A DNA stretch of 64,000 bases from Yponomeuta sedellus (taxonomy: Eukaryota > Arthropoda > Insecta > Lepidoptera > Yponomeutidae), in assembly GCA_934045075.1 (NCBI GenBank), contig OW203747.1:8204357-8268356 (forward strand), read 5' to 3'. The notes beneath the pieces are model-generated. The model was given only the letters and a program-made list of their open reading frames with translations, was not told the origin of the DNA and made no database searches. A program made the position numbers and the translations under genes. Below, piece after piece: positions 53,838 to 63,960 of this stretch. Each line of letters starts with the position of its first letter. Position 1 is the first letter of the stretch.

Positions 53838-53960
53838 GATAAGATAAGAATATTCTTTATTGTACACCAGAGCACATAATACTATAAAACATGTAGATGC
53901 AAAGTATTGGCGGCCTTATTGCTACAATCAATTTCTTTCAGACAACCTTATGGCGGAAAG
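53838..53960 (-). repeat. LINE 3' tail (E-tail)
   Basis: 'agataagataagaatattctttattgtacacc' and 'ttggcggccttattgcta'. It follows a MITE-G terminus scrap at 53800-53821. Confidence 0.7.
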
Positions 53961-54590
53961 TTGCTGGAGGAAATAAACGACGGGTAGTCGGTGCAAATAT
54001 GAATATTATGTTAATACACTACCTATATAAATAACTATAAACTTTCATAAACAGTTACATATATTGTTACGATACATATTCATAAATACGTTTTAATAAC
54101 AATCTACGCGATGAAGAAATAAATACAATATTAGCTTATTTAATATATTAAATATTTAACTTCCCGAGAACATTTTAAGGTAGCAACATTGATTCAACTA
54201 ATTTATTATTTCTCTTCTACTTGTAATTAAAAATAAACTTATTCAACTAACTAATGCTTCTTTACAAATTAACTGGTTCTGTTTTAACTCAAGGGCGGTA
54301 TTTATTTCAATTTTGTAACCATGTTTTTGTGAGCATCTTTCTTCTTCTAAGCTGTGAATCATTTATTTTGGCTTAAGCTCTTCATTTCATAACTAGTGTC
54401 GACCCAAACATGTTGGGCTGTAGCATAACGGGGTACCAGCGCCGACATTAATAGCGACAGAGTTAAGGGGCATCTCTTTTTTTGGCATCCGAAGATTCAT
54501 AAATCTCCACACCAAAAAATTGACAACACAGTAATAACAATATTCTCTTTGTTGCACTAACCCGTGCTGAGGACAATTATAAAAAAAGCG
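53961..54590. other. No gene; tI terminal scrap
   Basis: AT-rich. 54547-54585 holds 'gttgcactaacccgtgctgagg'. Confidence 0.5.
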
Positions 54591-54639
54591 ATGTATAAAC
54601 CTAACTGCTAATTAGGCACTCGGAGCTGCAAGTAAATAA

Positions 54640-54899
54640 AATATGTAGTAAATCTTCTTTATATAATGCTATTCCTTACTCTCGCTTATACTTGAGAACG
54701 GATTTATCTCATCTTGGTCTTGAAATTTTTGTAGAGGTACACCTCCGCAAAAATGGGAGGGTTTAAAATGTGAAAAAAATATAAAAAAAGTTTTGTTTTC
54801 GATACAAACGATCTTTTCTCAATAAAATGTAGAGTAAAAGTATGTTATTCATATGAGAAAATCATTTAACCGCGGGTAACACCGCGGTGTACAGCTAGT
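54640..54899 (+). mobile_element. Helitron-like 3' end
   Basis: ACCGCGGGTAACACCGCGGT forms a 7-bp-stem hairpin at 54870-54889. It is followed seven bases later by CTAGT, the hairpin-plus-CTRR signature of Helitron 3' termini. The upstream body is non-coding and its 5' end was not found. Confidence 0.55.
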
Positions 54900-55292
54900 A
54901 ATAAATATATATGTATTGCCAGATTAACCTGGAAATCAGCCCGAACTCGTTCACTGGTGGACAAAAACATCCTCATAGGCTCTCTACTTCTTCTGTTCGC
55001 CATCATCCTGGTCCAGTTGTTACATGTCAGCTTTTGAAGTAATATTGTATTCATACGTATGAGTACACCCCTTAACTTGAGAAATAGAATTAAAAAGGCT
55101 CATTAGAACACAGCAAGTACAATCGGAGCCGCAGATCATTAATCTAATCAATAATGGGACCAATCATACGCCACAAAAACTTAACAGCGTTTTATAATTT
55201 TATTTTATTCATAAGGTACTTGCATGAGTACTCGGGGCGTTTAAAGCTTCGAAAAGTTCCGTACGAAACTTAGGTAGGAAATATTGTTATAC
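54900..55292. other. No gene seen
   Basis: Unclassified; a 62-residue minus frame lacks features. Confidence 0.4.
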
Positions 55293-55450
55293 TCTTTTTA
55301 ATGCACTAACCCGGGCTAAGGACAGTTTTAATAACCCATTTAGAGGATAAAAATTCCACCAATGCCGGGACTCGAACCCGCGAACCCGAACCGCTCTATA
55401 GGTTTTTAAATAGTCCTTAGCACGGGTTAGTGCGTTAAAAAAAATATATA
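55293..55450. mobile_element. tI repeat, complete short foldback
   Basis: Both ends are intact and inverted: TTTTTAATGCACTAACCC at the left, GGGTTAGTGCGTTAAAAA at the right. Only the B-box part of the tRNA-like head is left inside. It resembles a ~155-bp MITE. Confidence 0.82.
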
Positions 55451-55502
55451 GGCTCTAAATAGGTTTTTACAAAGGTAAAATTGTTTTACTTCTTTCTTCT
55501 TC

Positions 55503-55592
55503 TTCAGGCTATATTATGTAGTCCACTGCTGGAAATAGCCCTCCCCTAATGAGCACCATGGTGCCTTGTCTTCAGCTTGCCGCATCCAGCAT
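55503..55592 (-). repeat. D-LINE 3' terminus
   Basis: 'cttcttcttcaggctatattatgtagtccactgctgg' and 'ccctcccctaatgagc'. Confidence 0.78.
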
Positions 55593-55649
55593 TTGCCGGC
55601 ATGTTTTTAGTTGTAAACCGTTCAGAAACTTAAAGATTTATTAGCCAAT

Positions 55650-55815
55650 GACCATCCCACTGCAGGGCACAGGCCTCCTCTCAGAAAGAGATAGTTTGGG
55701 CTTAATTACTATGCGTGCCCACCACACCTCGGACGCTCAGGCTTCCTCATGATGTTTTCCTTTACCGTTAGCGAGTGTTATTAATACTACAGCTTTACAA
55801 AGCTACAGTAGGAAT
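55650..55815 (-). repeat. Lep-SINE 3' half
   Basis: 'catcccactgcagggcacagg', 'cctctcagaaagagatag', 'atgttttcctttaccgttagcgag'. Confidence 0.7.
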
Positions 55816-55851
55816 TCATTAACAGTTTAAAGTTATCGTAAGACAAATAAA

Positions 55852-56024
55852 AAACGGGTCTAACCGCTAATCGGTAATGTAAAACCTTATTTCCCAACGT
55901 TTCGGCAGCGTTACAGTTGCCGTGGTCTCGGGTAGATTGGCGACTGTAACGCTGCCGAAAAGTTGTTAAATAAGTTATGTATATAGGTTTTACCTTATAA
56001 ATAATCGGGTATAGACCCGTTTAA
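55852..56024. mobile_element. MITE-G, complete
   Basis: AAACGGGTCTAACCGCTAAT and the diverged complement ATCGGGTATAGACCCGTTT frame an internal hairpin: 'ttcggcagcgttacagt' faces 'actgtaacgctgccgaa' across ~30 nt. Confidence 0.75.
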
Positions 56025-56479
56025 TACATAACTAATAAATAAAAGCCAGGTACTAATTAAAACTTATCAAAAGTGTAAGCTATTTTTCCTTACGTTACGA
56101 TACATAATAATTTGTTATTGACGTAACGAGTGCGACTAGCGAGTGCAAAAGAAAAATATTCTTGTTATGTTGTTGTAACAATAAAGACTCATATTAACAA
56201 TAACATTTTATTTTACACAGCCTATGTACAGCCCATTTACATAAGACTGCAGAGCAGATCTTTCAGAAAAAACGAGTACCACCGGATTGGAAATTTCAAG
56301 TGCTCACACACCCAGGTTTCCTCACGGTGTTTTTCTTATGGTTAATAATCAGACCATCACTTGCTGATTCGTCGTTCCTTCGTAAATTATCACGCCAGAA
56401 AAAATCTATAGAGATTTCTTACAGCAACTACGGAGCCCCAAATTCTATTGTAGTTTAACTATCTTCATGTACAGTATAA
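56025..56479. other. No gene; Lep-SINE scrap
   Basis: 56278-56345 holds 'aaatttcaagtgctcacacacccaggtttcctcacggtg'. Confidence 0.5.
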
Positions 56480-57005
56480 AAAAACCGGCCAAGTGCGAGT
56501 CAGACTCGCGCACCGAGGGTTCCGTACAAACCTGTATTATAGACCTGAGTATTTGGTATGAATTTCAATTTAATACCTCTACGCGTTTATGAGGAAATGG
56601 GTAGTAAGTTTAAAATTATTAAAAAAAAATATATTTTGAGATGTAACTAAAAATTTATGGTTTTCGTAATTTTTCCTTTATCTATGCTATAAGACGTTGC
56701 TTCGTACCAAATTTCAAGATTCTGAGTTCACGGGAAGCACCCTGTAGGTTTTGATTCCCTTGCAAGTGTCGAAAATTTGCGGCATAAACGGCTGTATCTT
56801 TTGATTGCGTTGGCTTAGAAGTTTGATTTTTTTACAGCTTCAAGGGACAGTAGACCTGAGTAATTGATATAAATTTCAGCTTCATACCTCCACGCGTTCC
56901 TGAGAAAAAGGGTCTTGACAGACGGACGGACGGACGGACAGACGGACAACAAAGTGATCCTATAAGGGTTCCGTTTTTTCCTTTTGAGGTACGGAACCCT
57001 AAAAA
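56480..57005. repeat. Widespread insect repeat with GGGTTCCGTAC ends
   Basis: Starts 'aaaaccggccaagtgcgagtc', reads GGGTTCCGTAC at 56518 and ends with GTACGGAACCCT near 56990-57001, so its ends are inverted. (GACG)n at 56920-56946. Non-coding; class unknown. Confidence 0.6.
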
Positions 57006-57105
57006 CAATAACCACAGATACTTCTGAGTATCCAAAACAATAGTTACACTCAAAACGTCCACTCCAGTATCAACGCAAATGTTTTGAAATTAATTAGTTA
57101 TCATA

Positions 57106-57290
57106 CTATTTTTTAATGCACTAACCCGTGCTAAGGGCAATTTTAAAAACCTATTTAGAGGCTAAAAATTCCACCCATGCCGGTGTTTAAACCCACGACC
57201 TCTGGCAATCCGTGCCAGCGCTCTTTCTAACTGGGCTGATGGGCGACTCACCGGCATCTGTGAAATTTCGAAACTCTTTACAATATTCTC
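57106..57290 (-). repeat. tI repeat, 5'-truncated
   Basis: Terminus, tail and full tRNA-like head; it breaks at 'tacaatattctc' into a T-rich run. The B box is mutated (GGTGTTTAAACCC complement). Confidence 0.78.
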
Positions 57291-57318
57291 TTTTTTTTTC
57301 TTCTTCTTCTTTGAGGCA

Positions 57319-57795
57319 GCTTGTTTTGTAATGAAACATAAAAACTTATTCACGACAAAAAAACAGGCGTTAAGCTTTAGAACGCGATATGAAGACAAAC
57401 TGATATTACCAGCATGTAGGACGGCTTTGCACAGTAGAAATTGCGGCTCTATGCTTCTAAGAGTTTATAACAAAATACCTGTTGAATTCGTAAAATTAAG
57501 ATGGTCGATGTTCAAGGAAGAACTATATAATAGGCTGTGCCAAAAGTGCTATTATTCCGTAAATGAATTCCTGACCCATAAAGCTAAGTAGTGACATTTC
57601 ACATTCCAGCTATTTTTAATTTTTAATTATTTTATTTGAATCTATTTTAATTACAATGCAACTGACATTTCAATTACAGTATTTCACCTTGACATTGTAT
57701 AAGATAAACAACGTAGGTTTAGCACTTGACAGATTTGATATTTGTAATTCATAATGGTATTCTGAGATTTCAATTATATAAATAAACTTAAATAA
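57319..57795 (+). pseudogene. LINE reverse transcriptase C-terminus and 3' UTR
   Basis: An 86-residue frame at 57331-57591 reads ...YEDKLILPACRTALHSRNCG, then LRVYNKIPVEF and CYYSVNEFL. This is the C-terminal block of a Jockey/CR1-group reverse transcriptase (PxxRxxxxxxxxxxxxxxxYNxLPxE...CYYSVxEFL). The 3' UTR may end at AATAAA near 57780. It differs from the element at 40858. Confidence 0.7.
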
Positions 57796-57882
57796 CATAT
57801 AAATTTGCATGTTAGAACATACCTAACAGAATGTGAGCTCATATTTAAAAACATGTCATCATAATGTACCACGTTCTAAGCA

Positions 57883-58172
57883 AATAAATTTTAAAAACCT
57901 ATTTAGAGGCTAAAAATTTCACCCATGCCGGGATTCGAACCCGCAACCTCTGGCTATCCGTGCCAGCGCTCTACCAATTTTTATTTAATAAATTTTATTT
58001 TATTTATTTTATTTTTATATTATTCTCTGTATTACGTACAGGCAGCGACATCTGGCTGAAGTAATTTGCATCACTTGCAGCCCCGAGTACCTTCTTTGCT
58101 GTTAGGTCTTACATCGGACTGATATGGCTGTACCCACATGATCATACTATTTTTAATGCACTAACCCGTGCA
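57883..58172 (-). repeat. tI repeat with AT-rich replacement
   Basis: Head and tail at 57890-57978, then ~40 bp of A/T filler. The rest of the 5' region follows at 58018-58140, with the terminus 'ctatttttaatgcactaaccc' at 58147-58168. Confidence 0.75.
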
Positions 58173-58177
58173 CTAAC

Positions 58178-58322
58178 CCGCCCCCTGCAGTATAATTCCA
58201 CAGAACTGCGATCCCCAACCCGCATGCCCTGCGTGGGGATTATGGGCATTACCCCCCAATGATGGCGCTCGTTAGGGGAGGGCTATGTCCAGCAGTGGAC
58301 TAGTATAGCCTAACGACGAACC
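58178..58322 (+). repeat. D-LINE 3' end
   Basis: 'gccccctgcagtataattccac', 'cgcatgccctgcgtgggga', 'gtccagcagtggactagt', ACGACG tail. Confidence 0.78.
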
Positions 58323-58394
58323 CGTGCTTTGGGTAATAAAAAAAATTGCCTTTAAATAGGTTTTTAAAATTAGTAAGTTATGTCATGTCATAGA

Positions 58395-58715
58395 AGCGCT
58401 CTTGACCTAGTGGGACCGAGTGACTGGAATCAGCCACAAGAGCTAAGCAACAACAGGCGCGGTCAGGTGCTGGTTGAGTGACCATACCGTGACCGTACCG
58501 CTAGTGGTATTTTTCCGAGCGCTTCCGTGCTTTGCAAGGCATGTTAAGTCGTTGGTGCGGGCTGTCAAGTAATGGCAGTCGTTAAACCACTTCAGATACC
58601 TTATGTAAGGCTTGATAAGTTCCGACAGTAAGGCCCGCCACTGTCTTACAATCCTCCATCAACCCGGACTTGGCCCCCGTGGTGGAACCTCTTGCGATGT
58701 AGGAAGTTTATAAAT
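58395..58715 (+). mobile_element. 5S-SINE, nearly full length, 3'-eroded
   Basis: 'gagctaagcaacaacaggcgcgg' and a mutated box C ('ggttgagtgacc'). It ends early at 'cttgcgatgtaggaag'. Confidence 0.85.
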
Positions 58716-58794
58716 ATAATGAATACTGATTGGCTTCAAAGCCACGGTTGTGTAATTAGTTATTTTAAAGAGCATCTATTCAGACTATTACCTT

Positions 58795-59066
58795 TAACTA
58801 TAGATGTATCTTTTGCTACTTGGTATATTTTTAGTGATAAGGCCGTCTGCACTGTAGGTTAAGAAATATCTATGTAATTTCCTTTTATAGATACCTAATA
58901 AAGTGTTCTCTGTCTATCTTTCTATATTTTTGATTTTATTATTTATGTAAATGCACAAACCGTGTTCTTCTTGCCATCCACTCTATACAAAGGTTGTCTA
59001 GAAGAGATCGCTCTGATATGACCCCTAATTGTATAACATTACTTAGATATCATATACCTATTATAT

Positions 59067-59126
<60 letters not shown>

Positions 59127-59178
59127 TAACATTACTCATGGTTGTACTCTTTTCTCTAGGTGTCTAATAAAGTGTTCT
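58795..59178 (+). repeat. Two LINE 3' tails, one holding (AT)n
   Basis: 58840-58925 and 58975-59178 each lead to 'ctaataaagtgttctct'. In the second, (AT)n of about 30 units (59062-59121) is embedded where related tails have unique sequence. Confidence 0.75.
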
Positions 59179-59179
59179 C

Positions 59180-59796
59180 TATACAGGGTGTCTCATTCAA
59201 ATCGGTCAGTATGGGAAAGTCTGAAACTATAAGACATACGAAGATCTGTTCTGAGGAACCATGTCATCGATTTTAATAACAAGAAAAACTGCATTCATAG
59301 ATTTCAAAAAACATCTGTACTCCGTTCGGGAATCGAACCCGGTGGTTTTGAAAAAAAAAACTTCTATTAATCAAACACTAACAATCAATTGAAAAGCCCA
59401 CTTTAAATAATTATGTAGATACTTATTAAAAGATTAAGATCGTTACCTAAGCGTGTTGAATATTGTATTGAAAAAGGCGGCGGTCACTTCGAGCACCTAC
59501 TAAAATAAATTAAAGTATGTGAAAACAATGCATTTTATTCATTTTAGACATCATGTTTCATACAGACATTTACTGCTTAAGACCTACACAATCGATATCT
59601 AAATAGAAATAGTGTAGGTTTTTTTTTCAAAATCACCGGGTTCGATTCCCGAACGGAGTACAGATGTTTTTTAAAATGTATGAATGCAGTTGTTTTTTTA
59701 TTAAAATCTATGACATGGTTCCTCAGAACAGACCTTCGTATGTCTTATAGTTTCAGACTTTCCGATACTGACCGATTTGAATGAGACACCCTGTAT
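59180..59796. mobile_element. Foldback element H, copy 2 (left arm deleted)
   Basis: The termini are the same as at 20362, one mismatch apart. Here the right arm is complete, holding 'catcatgtttcatacagac' and GGGTTCGATTCCCGAACGG, while the left arm is replaced after 'gaaaaaaaaaac'. It inserted at TA within the tail of the preceding LINE ('gttctcta|tatctatg'). Confidence 0.87.
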
Positions 59797-59802
59797 ATCT
59801 AT

Positions 59803-60035
59803 GACGACCTCGGTGGCGCAGCGGTTTGGCACGCTGCGTGTAAAACTGATGGTATCGGGTTCGATCCTCGGGCGGGTCAAACTAGGAAACGAACTTTTCT
59901 TGTTTGTCTTGGGTCTTAGATGTTATATGTATTTACTGTATTAAATCTATCGTCGAGTTAGCACCTGTAACACAAGTCATTTAGTTGTACTTAGTATAGG
60001 GCTAACAAGATCTGTTTAATATGTCTGAACCCTAT
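59803..60035 (+). mobile_element. tY SINE, standard structure
   Basis: GACCTCGGTGGCGCAGCGGT, GGGTTCGATCCTCG, 'aaactaggaaacgaactttt', 'atctatcgtcgagttagcacc', 'tagggctaacaagatctgttt'. No internal snap-back. Confidence 0.8.
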
Positions 60036-60305
60036 AGTTGCTTTTATATTATTTTCAATAGTTACTGTTTATTGTTAATGATACCTAACAAAATTTTTGA
60101 ATTAGTTTACGCCAGTTGTTTATGTAATAAAAAAATTAACAAGAGAGGCAAGAGGCGCTGTATGCTGAAATACAGGCTATAAACTTAGTTCAGCAGCAGA
60201 TGCTATAAAAGACATGTTATTATGTAAATCTAACTTTTAGTACTAGATATTAAATAAGCCAAATTTTGTTTTGTTAAATGTTCACACCTTTTTCTGGTTC
60301 AATAA

Positions 60306-60875
60306 ATCTTATCTTATCTTATCTCATCTCATCTCATCTCATCTCATCTCATCTCATCTCATCTCATCTCATCTCATCTCATCTCATCTCATCTCATCTC
60401 ATCTCATCTCATCTCATCTCATCTCATCTCATCTCAAATCATCTCATCTCATCTCATCTCATCTCATCTCATCTCATCTCATCTCATCTCATCTCATCTC
60501 ATCTCATCTCATCTCATCTCATCTCATCTCATCTCATCTCATCTCATCTCATCTCATCTCATCTCATCTCATCTCATCTCATCTCATCTCATCTCATCTC
60601 ATCTCATCTCATCTCATCTCATCTCATCTCATCTCATCTCATCTCATCTCATCTCATCTCATCTCATCTCATCTCATCTCATCTCATCTCATCTCATCTC
60701 ATCTCATCTCATCTCATCTCATCTCATCTCATCTCATCTCATCTCATCTCATCTCATCTCATCTCATCTCATCTCATCTCATCTCATCTCATCTCATCTC
60801 ATCTCATCTCATCTCATCTCATCTCATCTCATCTCATCTCATCTCATCTCATCTTATCTTATCTTATCTTATCTA
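60306..60875. repeat. Pentanucleotide array (ATCTC)n, ~570 bp
   Basis: Starts as ATCTT x3 right after 'ttcaataaatctt', becomes (ATCTC)n from about 60321 and returns to ATCTT x4 at the end. One off-register unit (AAATC) lies at 60437. It gives two long artificial SSHLI-repeat frames. Confidence 0.97.
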
Positions 60876-60892
60876 ATATAACATATTTTGTT

Positions 60893-61075
60893 AGAATATT
60901 TACGGGGCATAATCGCGTAGTAATTTATTGCTATTTTACCTCGACGTTTCGACGACGTTACAGTCATCGTGGTCACGAGAAGACTGATGGCTGGCACCCG
61001 TTCGCATCTTCGGCTGATGAGGTTTCAGACTACATTCAACATCTGTTTAATATGTTCATGAATATTTATTAATCT
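60893..61075. repeat. Repeat scraps (MITE-G-like, tY 3' end)
   Basis: 'acgacgttacagtcatcgtggtcacgag' resembles one side of the MITE-G internal hairpin. 'tgtttaatatgttcatgaatatttatt' is the tY 3' end. Confidence 0.5.
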
Positions 61076-61936
61076 ACAATGACAACTGCATCAAGAAACC
61101 GATTTTATTGCATTGCTGCTTCAAGTCTACACGCTCACCTGCAATCCTACATCAAACCTTCTCGGCGTCAATGGTAGGAATCTGTCATGGTACTATAACG
61201 CAGTAACAGTGTAACGGTGCAAATCTCTTTGCACCATTTTTATTTATTTTTCTATCTATCCTTTTTTAAATATTTAAATTATGTCACACATTTTGAAATT
61301 TCCGTCATTTTCATCATAACAACTTTACCCTTCCACCAGATGTGACTATATTACCTTCTTATCCGTTTTTATCCAGTTTTTCTGTTTTATAAAGCCACAA
61401 TTGAAGTCGTTCCAGTGTTTATTATTATTATAAAAGATATACAGCATTTCAATCGAGGATCTACCCTCTTATTACGTAGCACTCCACTGTATCAAGTGAA
61501 ACATTTAGACGACTCCTAAGTGTCAAAAATGTATGCATTTGACAGCCGGAGTAGCTTAAAAAAAGTAAAAATCAACGTCACTCAACTCAGTGGATACTGT
61601 CCGTAATAATGCCCCTGGACTTCTGTAACAATTTATCTATTGGTGTCGAGACAAACAAAAGATCCTTATCGGCACTGACTACTTTATAAATCACTTGGAC
61701 GCCATTTCCGTCTATCGGAACGTTTTAAATACTTTCGTCTTTGGATAATAATAGCTGGTAACTATACATTATAATCGTAGTGCTTAAAAGCATTAATTGA
61801 GTGTTTCTATTTTTAACTCTGCATTGCCTTTTCGAAGTTGCCTATGTACATTTGTGAAGTTTTGGTAACAATATGGTGCCTTGCACTCCATTGTGTGCAG
61901 CCGAACTATCCCCAAAAGAACTAGATTGTCTATTCA
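61076..61936. other. No gene seen
   Basis: AT-rich, with a 9-bp-arm hairpin at about 61218 (ggtgcaaatctctttgcacc). Confidence 0.45.
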
Positions 61937-62040
61937 TAATGGTGTGCTCGTCCTAATATTTATGTATGATAGCGAGACTAGGGTGTGGCAAAAGAAGCAA
62001 GAAATTAATATTTATGCAGTGGAAATGAGATCTTTAGAAG
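61937..62040 (+). pseudogene. RTE-C reverse transcriptase scrap
   Basis: A frame with 'YDSETRVWQKKQ' followed by 'IYAVEMRSL' matches the segment upstream of WFGH in RTE-C (compare the minus strand at 10290-10400). Confidence 0.65.
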
Positions 62041-62044
62041 TATA

Positions 62045-62237
62045 ATTATGTATATAAAACCTATTTAGAGGCTAAAAATTCCACCCATGCCGGGACTCGA
62101 ACCCGCGACCTCTGGCTATCCGTGCCAGCGCTCTTTCCAACTGAGCTAATGGGCGACTCACCGGCATCAGTGAAGTTTCGAACCTCTTTACTATATTAAA
62201 ATTGTCCTTAGCACGGGTTAGTGCATTAAAAATAGTA
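62045..62237. mobile_element. tI repeat, foldback form
   Basis: Minus tail and head through 'gaacctctttac', then plus 'ttaaaattgtccttagcacgg'. Confidence 0.82.
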
Positions 62238-62248
62238 TAATTATGTAG

Positions 62249-62395
62249 TTATATTCTTTTTAATGTACTAACCCGTGCTAAGGACAATTTAAAAAACCTA
62301 TTTAGGGGCTAAAAAATCCACCCATACCGGGACTCCAACCCGCGACCTCTGGCTAACCGTGCCAGCGCTCTCCCAACTGAGTTAATGGGCGACTT
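62249..62395 (-). repeat. tI repeat, truncated
   Basis: Terminus 'ttttaatgtactaacccgtgc' through the head to 'atgggcgact'. It is head-to-tail with the foldback at 62045. Confidence 0.8.
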
Positions 62396-62539
62396 GTTGA
62401 TAAATACAGCTCAGTATGTGATTGTACTAGTTTTAAGTTTTTGGTTCTACATAATTGCTGGTCTAGACTTTTGGTTCTACATAGTTGTTTGTCTTATCAA
62501 TTAAATTGTGTACATGTATAGATATCTAAATACTGTTAA
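62396..62539. repeat. Short local tandem repeat
   Basis: 'tttttggttctacataattg' recurs once as 'cttttggttctacatagttg'. Confidence 0.6.
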
Positions 62540-62735
62540 GTTAATACATCGACCAGATAGGGGATGTATTAGCAAAGGGAAAGATAAAAAGTACCCGGAA
62601 CCGGCGTGCGTGCATGCAACGACTTATGAACGTTGATGAAGCGAAGGTGATCTGTCAGGATCATGGAAAGTGGCAGTCCCTGGTCTCTGCCTACCCCTCT
62701 GGGATACAGGCGTGAGGTTATGTATGTATGTTAAA
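62540..62735 (+). repeat. RTE-C 3' end, best copy
   Basis: 'acatcgaccagataggggatg', 'ggaaccggcgtgcgtgcatgc', 'gacttatgaacgttgatgaagc', ending 'caggcgtgaggttatgtatg'. The coding end (RACMQRLMNVDEA-type) is readable. Confidence 0.82.
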
Positions 62736-63004
62736 TTAATAATAAAATTACATTACACAGTAAAAAAAAATACAAAACACATTCAGGACTAAATTCAAAT
62801 ATGCCCTTGTAAATTAAATTGTAAATATAATTTTGATACACACGATACATGCTTGCTTAGTTTGGGGCCATAAATAAATTGATTGTACTAATGGAATTAC
62901 TCTTATTATTGTAGAAACGCCAATCTGAGCTAAATCAATCCACTATTCCGCTAATCCACTATACTACGCCTTCCTATTCTATCCGACTTCCTACTATCCT
63001 ACAA
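62736..63004. other. No gene seen
   Basis: AT-rich unclassified DNA. Confidence 0.4.
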
Positions 63005-63560
63005 ATATTATAAACGCGAAAGTTTGTAAGTGGTATAGCCTCAGATGAGCTGGTGGGCTTTTTGTTGGACTGTATCTAACCTCTTGGTTGCGGGCACAGA
63101 CACGTGAACCTGAGCTGCTATGATAAGGGGGGTGTGAAGCTGCTCAGGAGTGTGGAGTGGAAAGGGATAGCACGTACCTGGTGAAGCTCCTGGACAGCGT
63201 GAGCTGGGGAGTACTCCAAGATGGCGATGGTAGGTAGTCACGTAGAAGTCAACGCTGCAAGGGCGGCGGCGACCGGCGATAGTTGACGACGGTGGTTCAA
63301 ACACTCCACAATAGTTTGTCTTTGATTCACAATGATTTTAAGAACACAAAAACAAGCGGACCACTAAGATTTCAGATGTGATAATTTTCGTGCGGTGCGG
63401 GCGCGGCGAAAACAAAGCAACTGCCCGGCTTTCAGTCAGTGCTGCCAACTGTCCGAATCGTTCAGCTCCTCTGTAATTGGTACGTGCAGGATAAGGAGGG
63501 GATGGGGAAGGATCACGTGACTGTGCTTGCTAGTTGGCGCAACCAGTAAGTATGGATGGA
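63005..63560 (-). promoter_or_regulatory. GC-rich block, possible minus-strand promoter and first exon
   Basis: Starts with a Helitron-5'-like 'aatattataaacgcgaaag'. On the minus strand an open frame begins with MFEPPSSTIAG near 63304. Before the frame ends, a good donor (CACCAG|GTACGTG) falls at 63178/63177. Upstream is CpG-rich ('cgccgcgcccgcaccgcacg') with GATCACGTGA at 63511. It could instead be the LTR or 5' UTR of an unrecognised retroelement. Confidence 0.3.
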
Positions 63561-63671
63561 TGGATCTTTGTTACCCTTTCACGTAAAAACTACTAAATGG
63601 ATTTTAATGAAACTTTTCAATAATATAGCTTAATAATAATATTGGCCTTTTTGCATCTACTTAATGAGGTA

Positions 63672-63960
63672 ATGGTAGTTCAGTGGGTAGAACCATGGAC
63701 TGGCAAGCGAAAGCCCCAGGTTCGATCCCGAGTGCGGGCATGTACCAATGACTTTGTTTAATTTCAAAGCTACGTAGGTACATTTGCGAATTTGTAGTCG
63801 CAATACCACACGCTAACCGTGAAGGAAAACATCGTGAGGAAACCCGCAGATTGGTTGGCTCTGTACGTATTGGATAGTTTTTCCTGTGGGCTAGGCCGAC
63901 TAAGCTGTCAGGATGGTATAGGTGCTGGGCAAGCCTAAAAACCGTCTATAAAACCATGTC
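63672..63960 (+). mobile_element. tRNA-headed Lep-SINE
   Basis: GGTAGTTCAGTGGGTAGAACC, B box AGGTTCGATCC, 'aatgactttgtttaatttc', 'gtgaaggaaaacatcgtgag', and the 3' 'ggctaggccgactaagctg' segment in direct order. It is the counterpart of 47904. Confidence 0.78.

Noticed and set aside
60271..61072. Two long open frames made of SSHLI repeats (201 and 264 residues)
   Set aside because: They are translations of the (ATCTC)n array; a stop-free pentanucleotide gives open frames without coding meaning.
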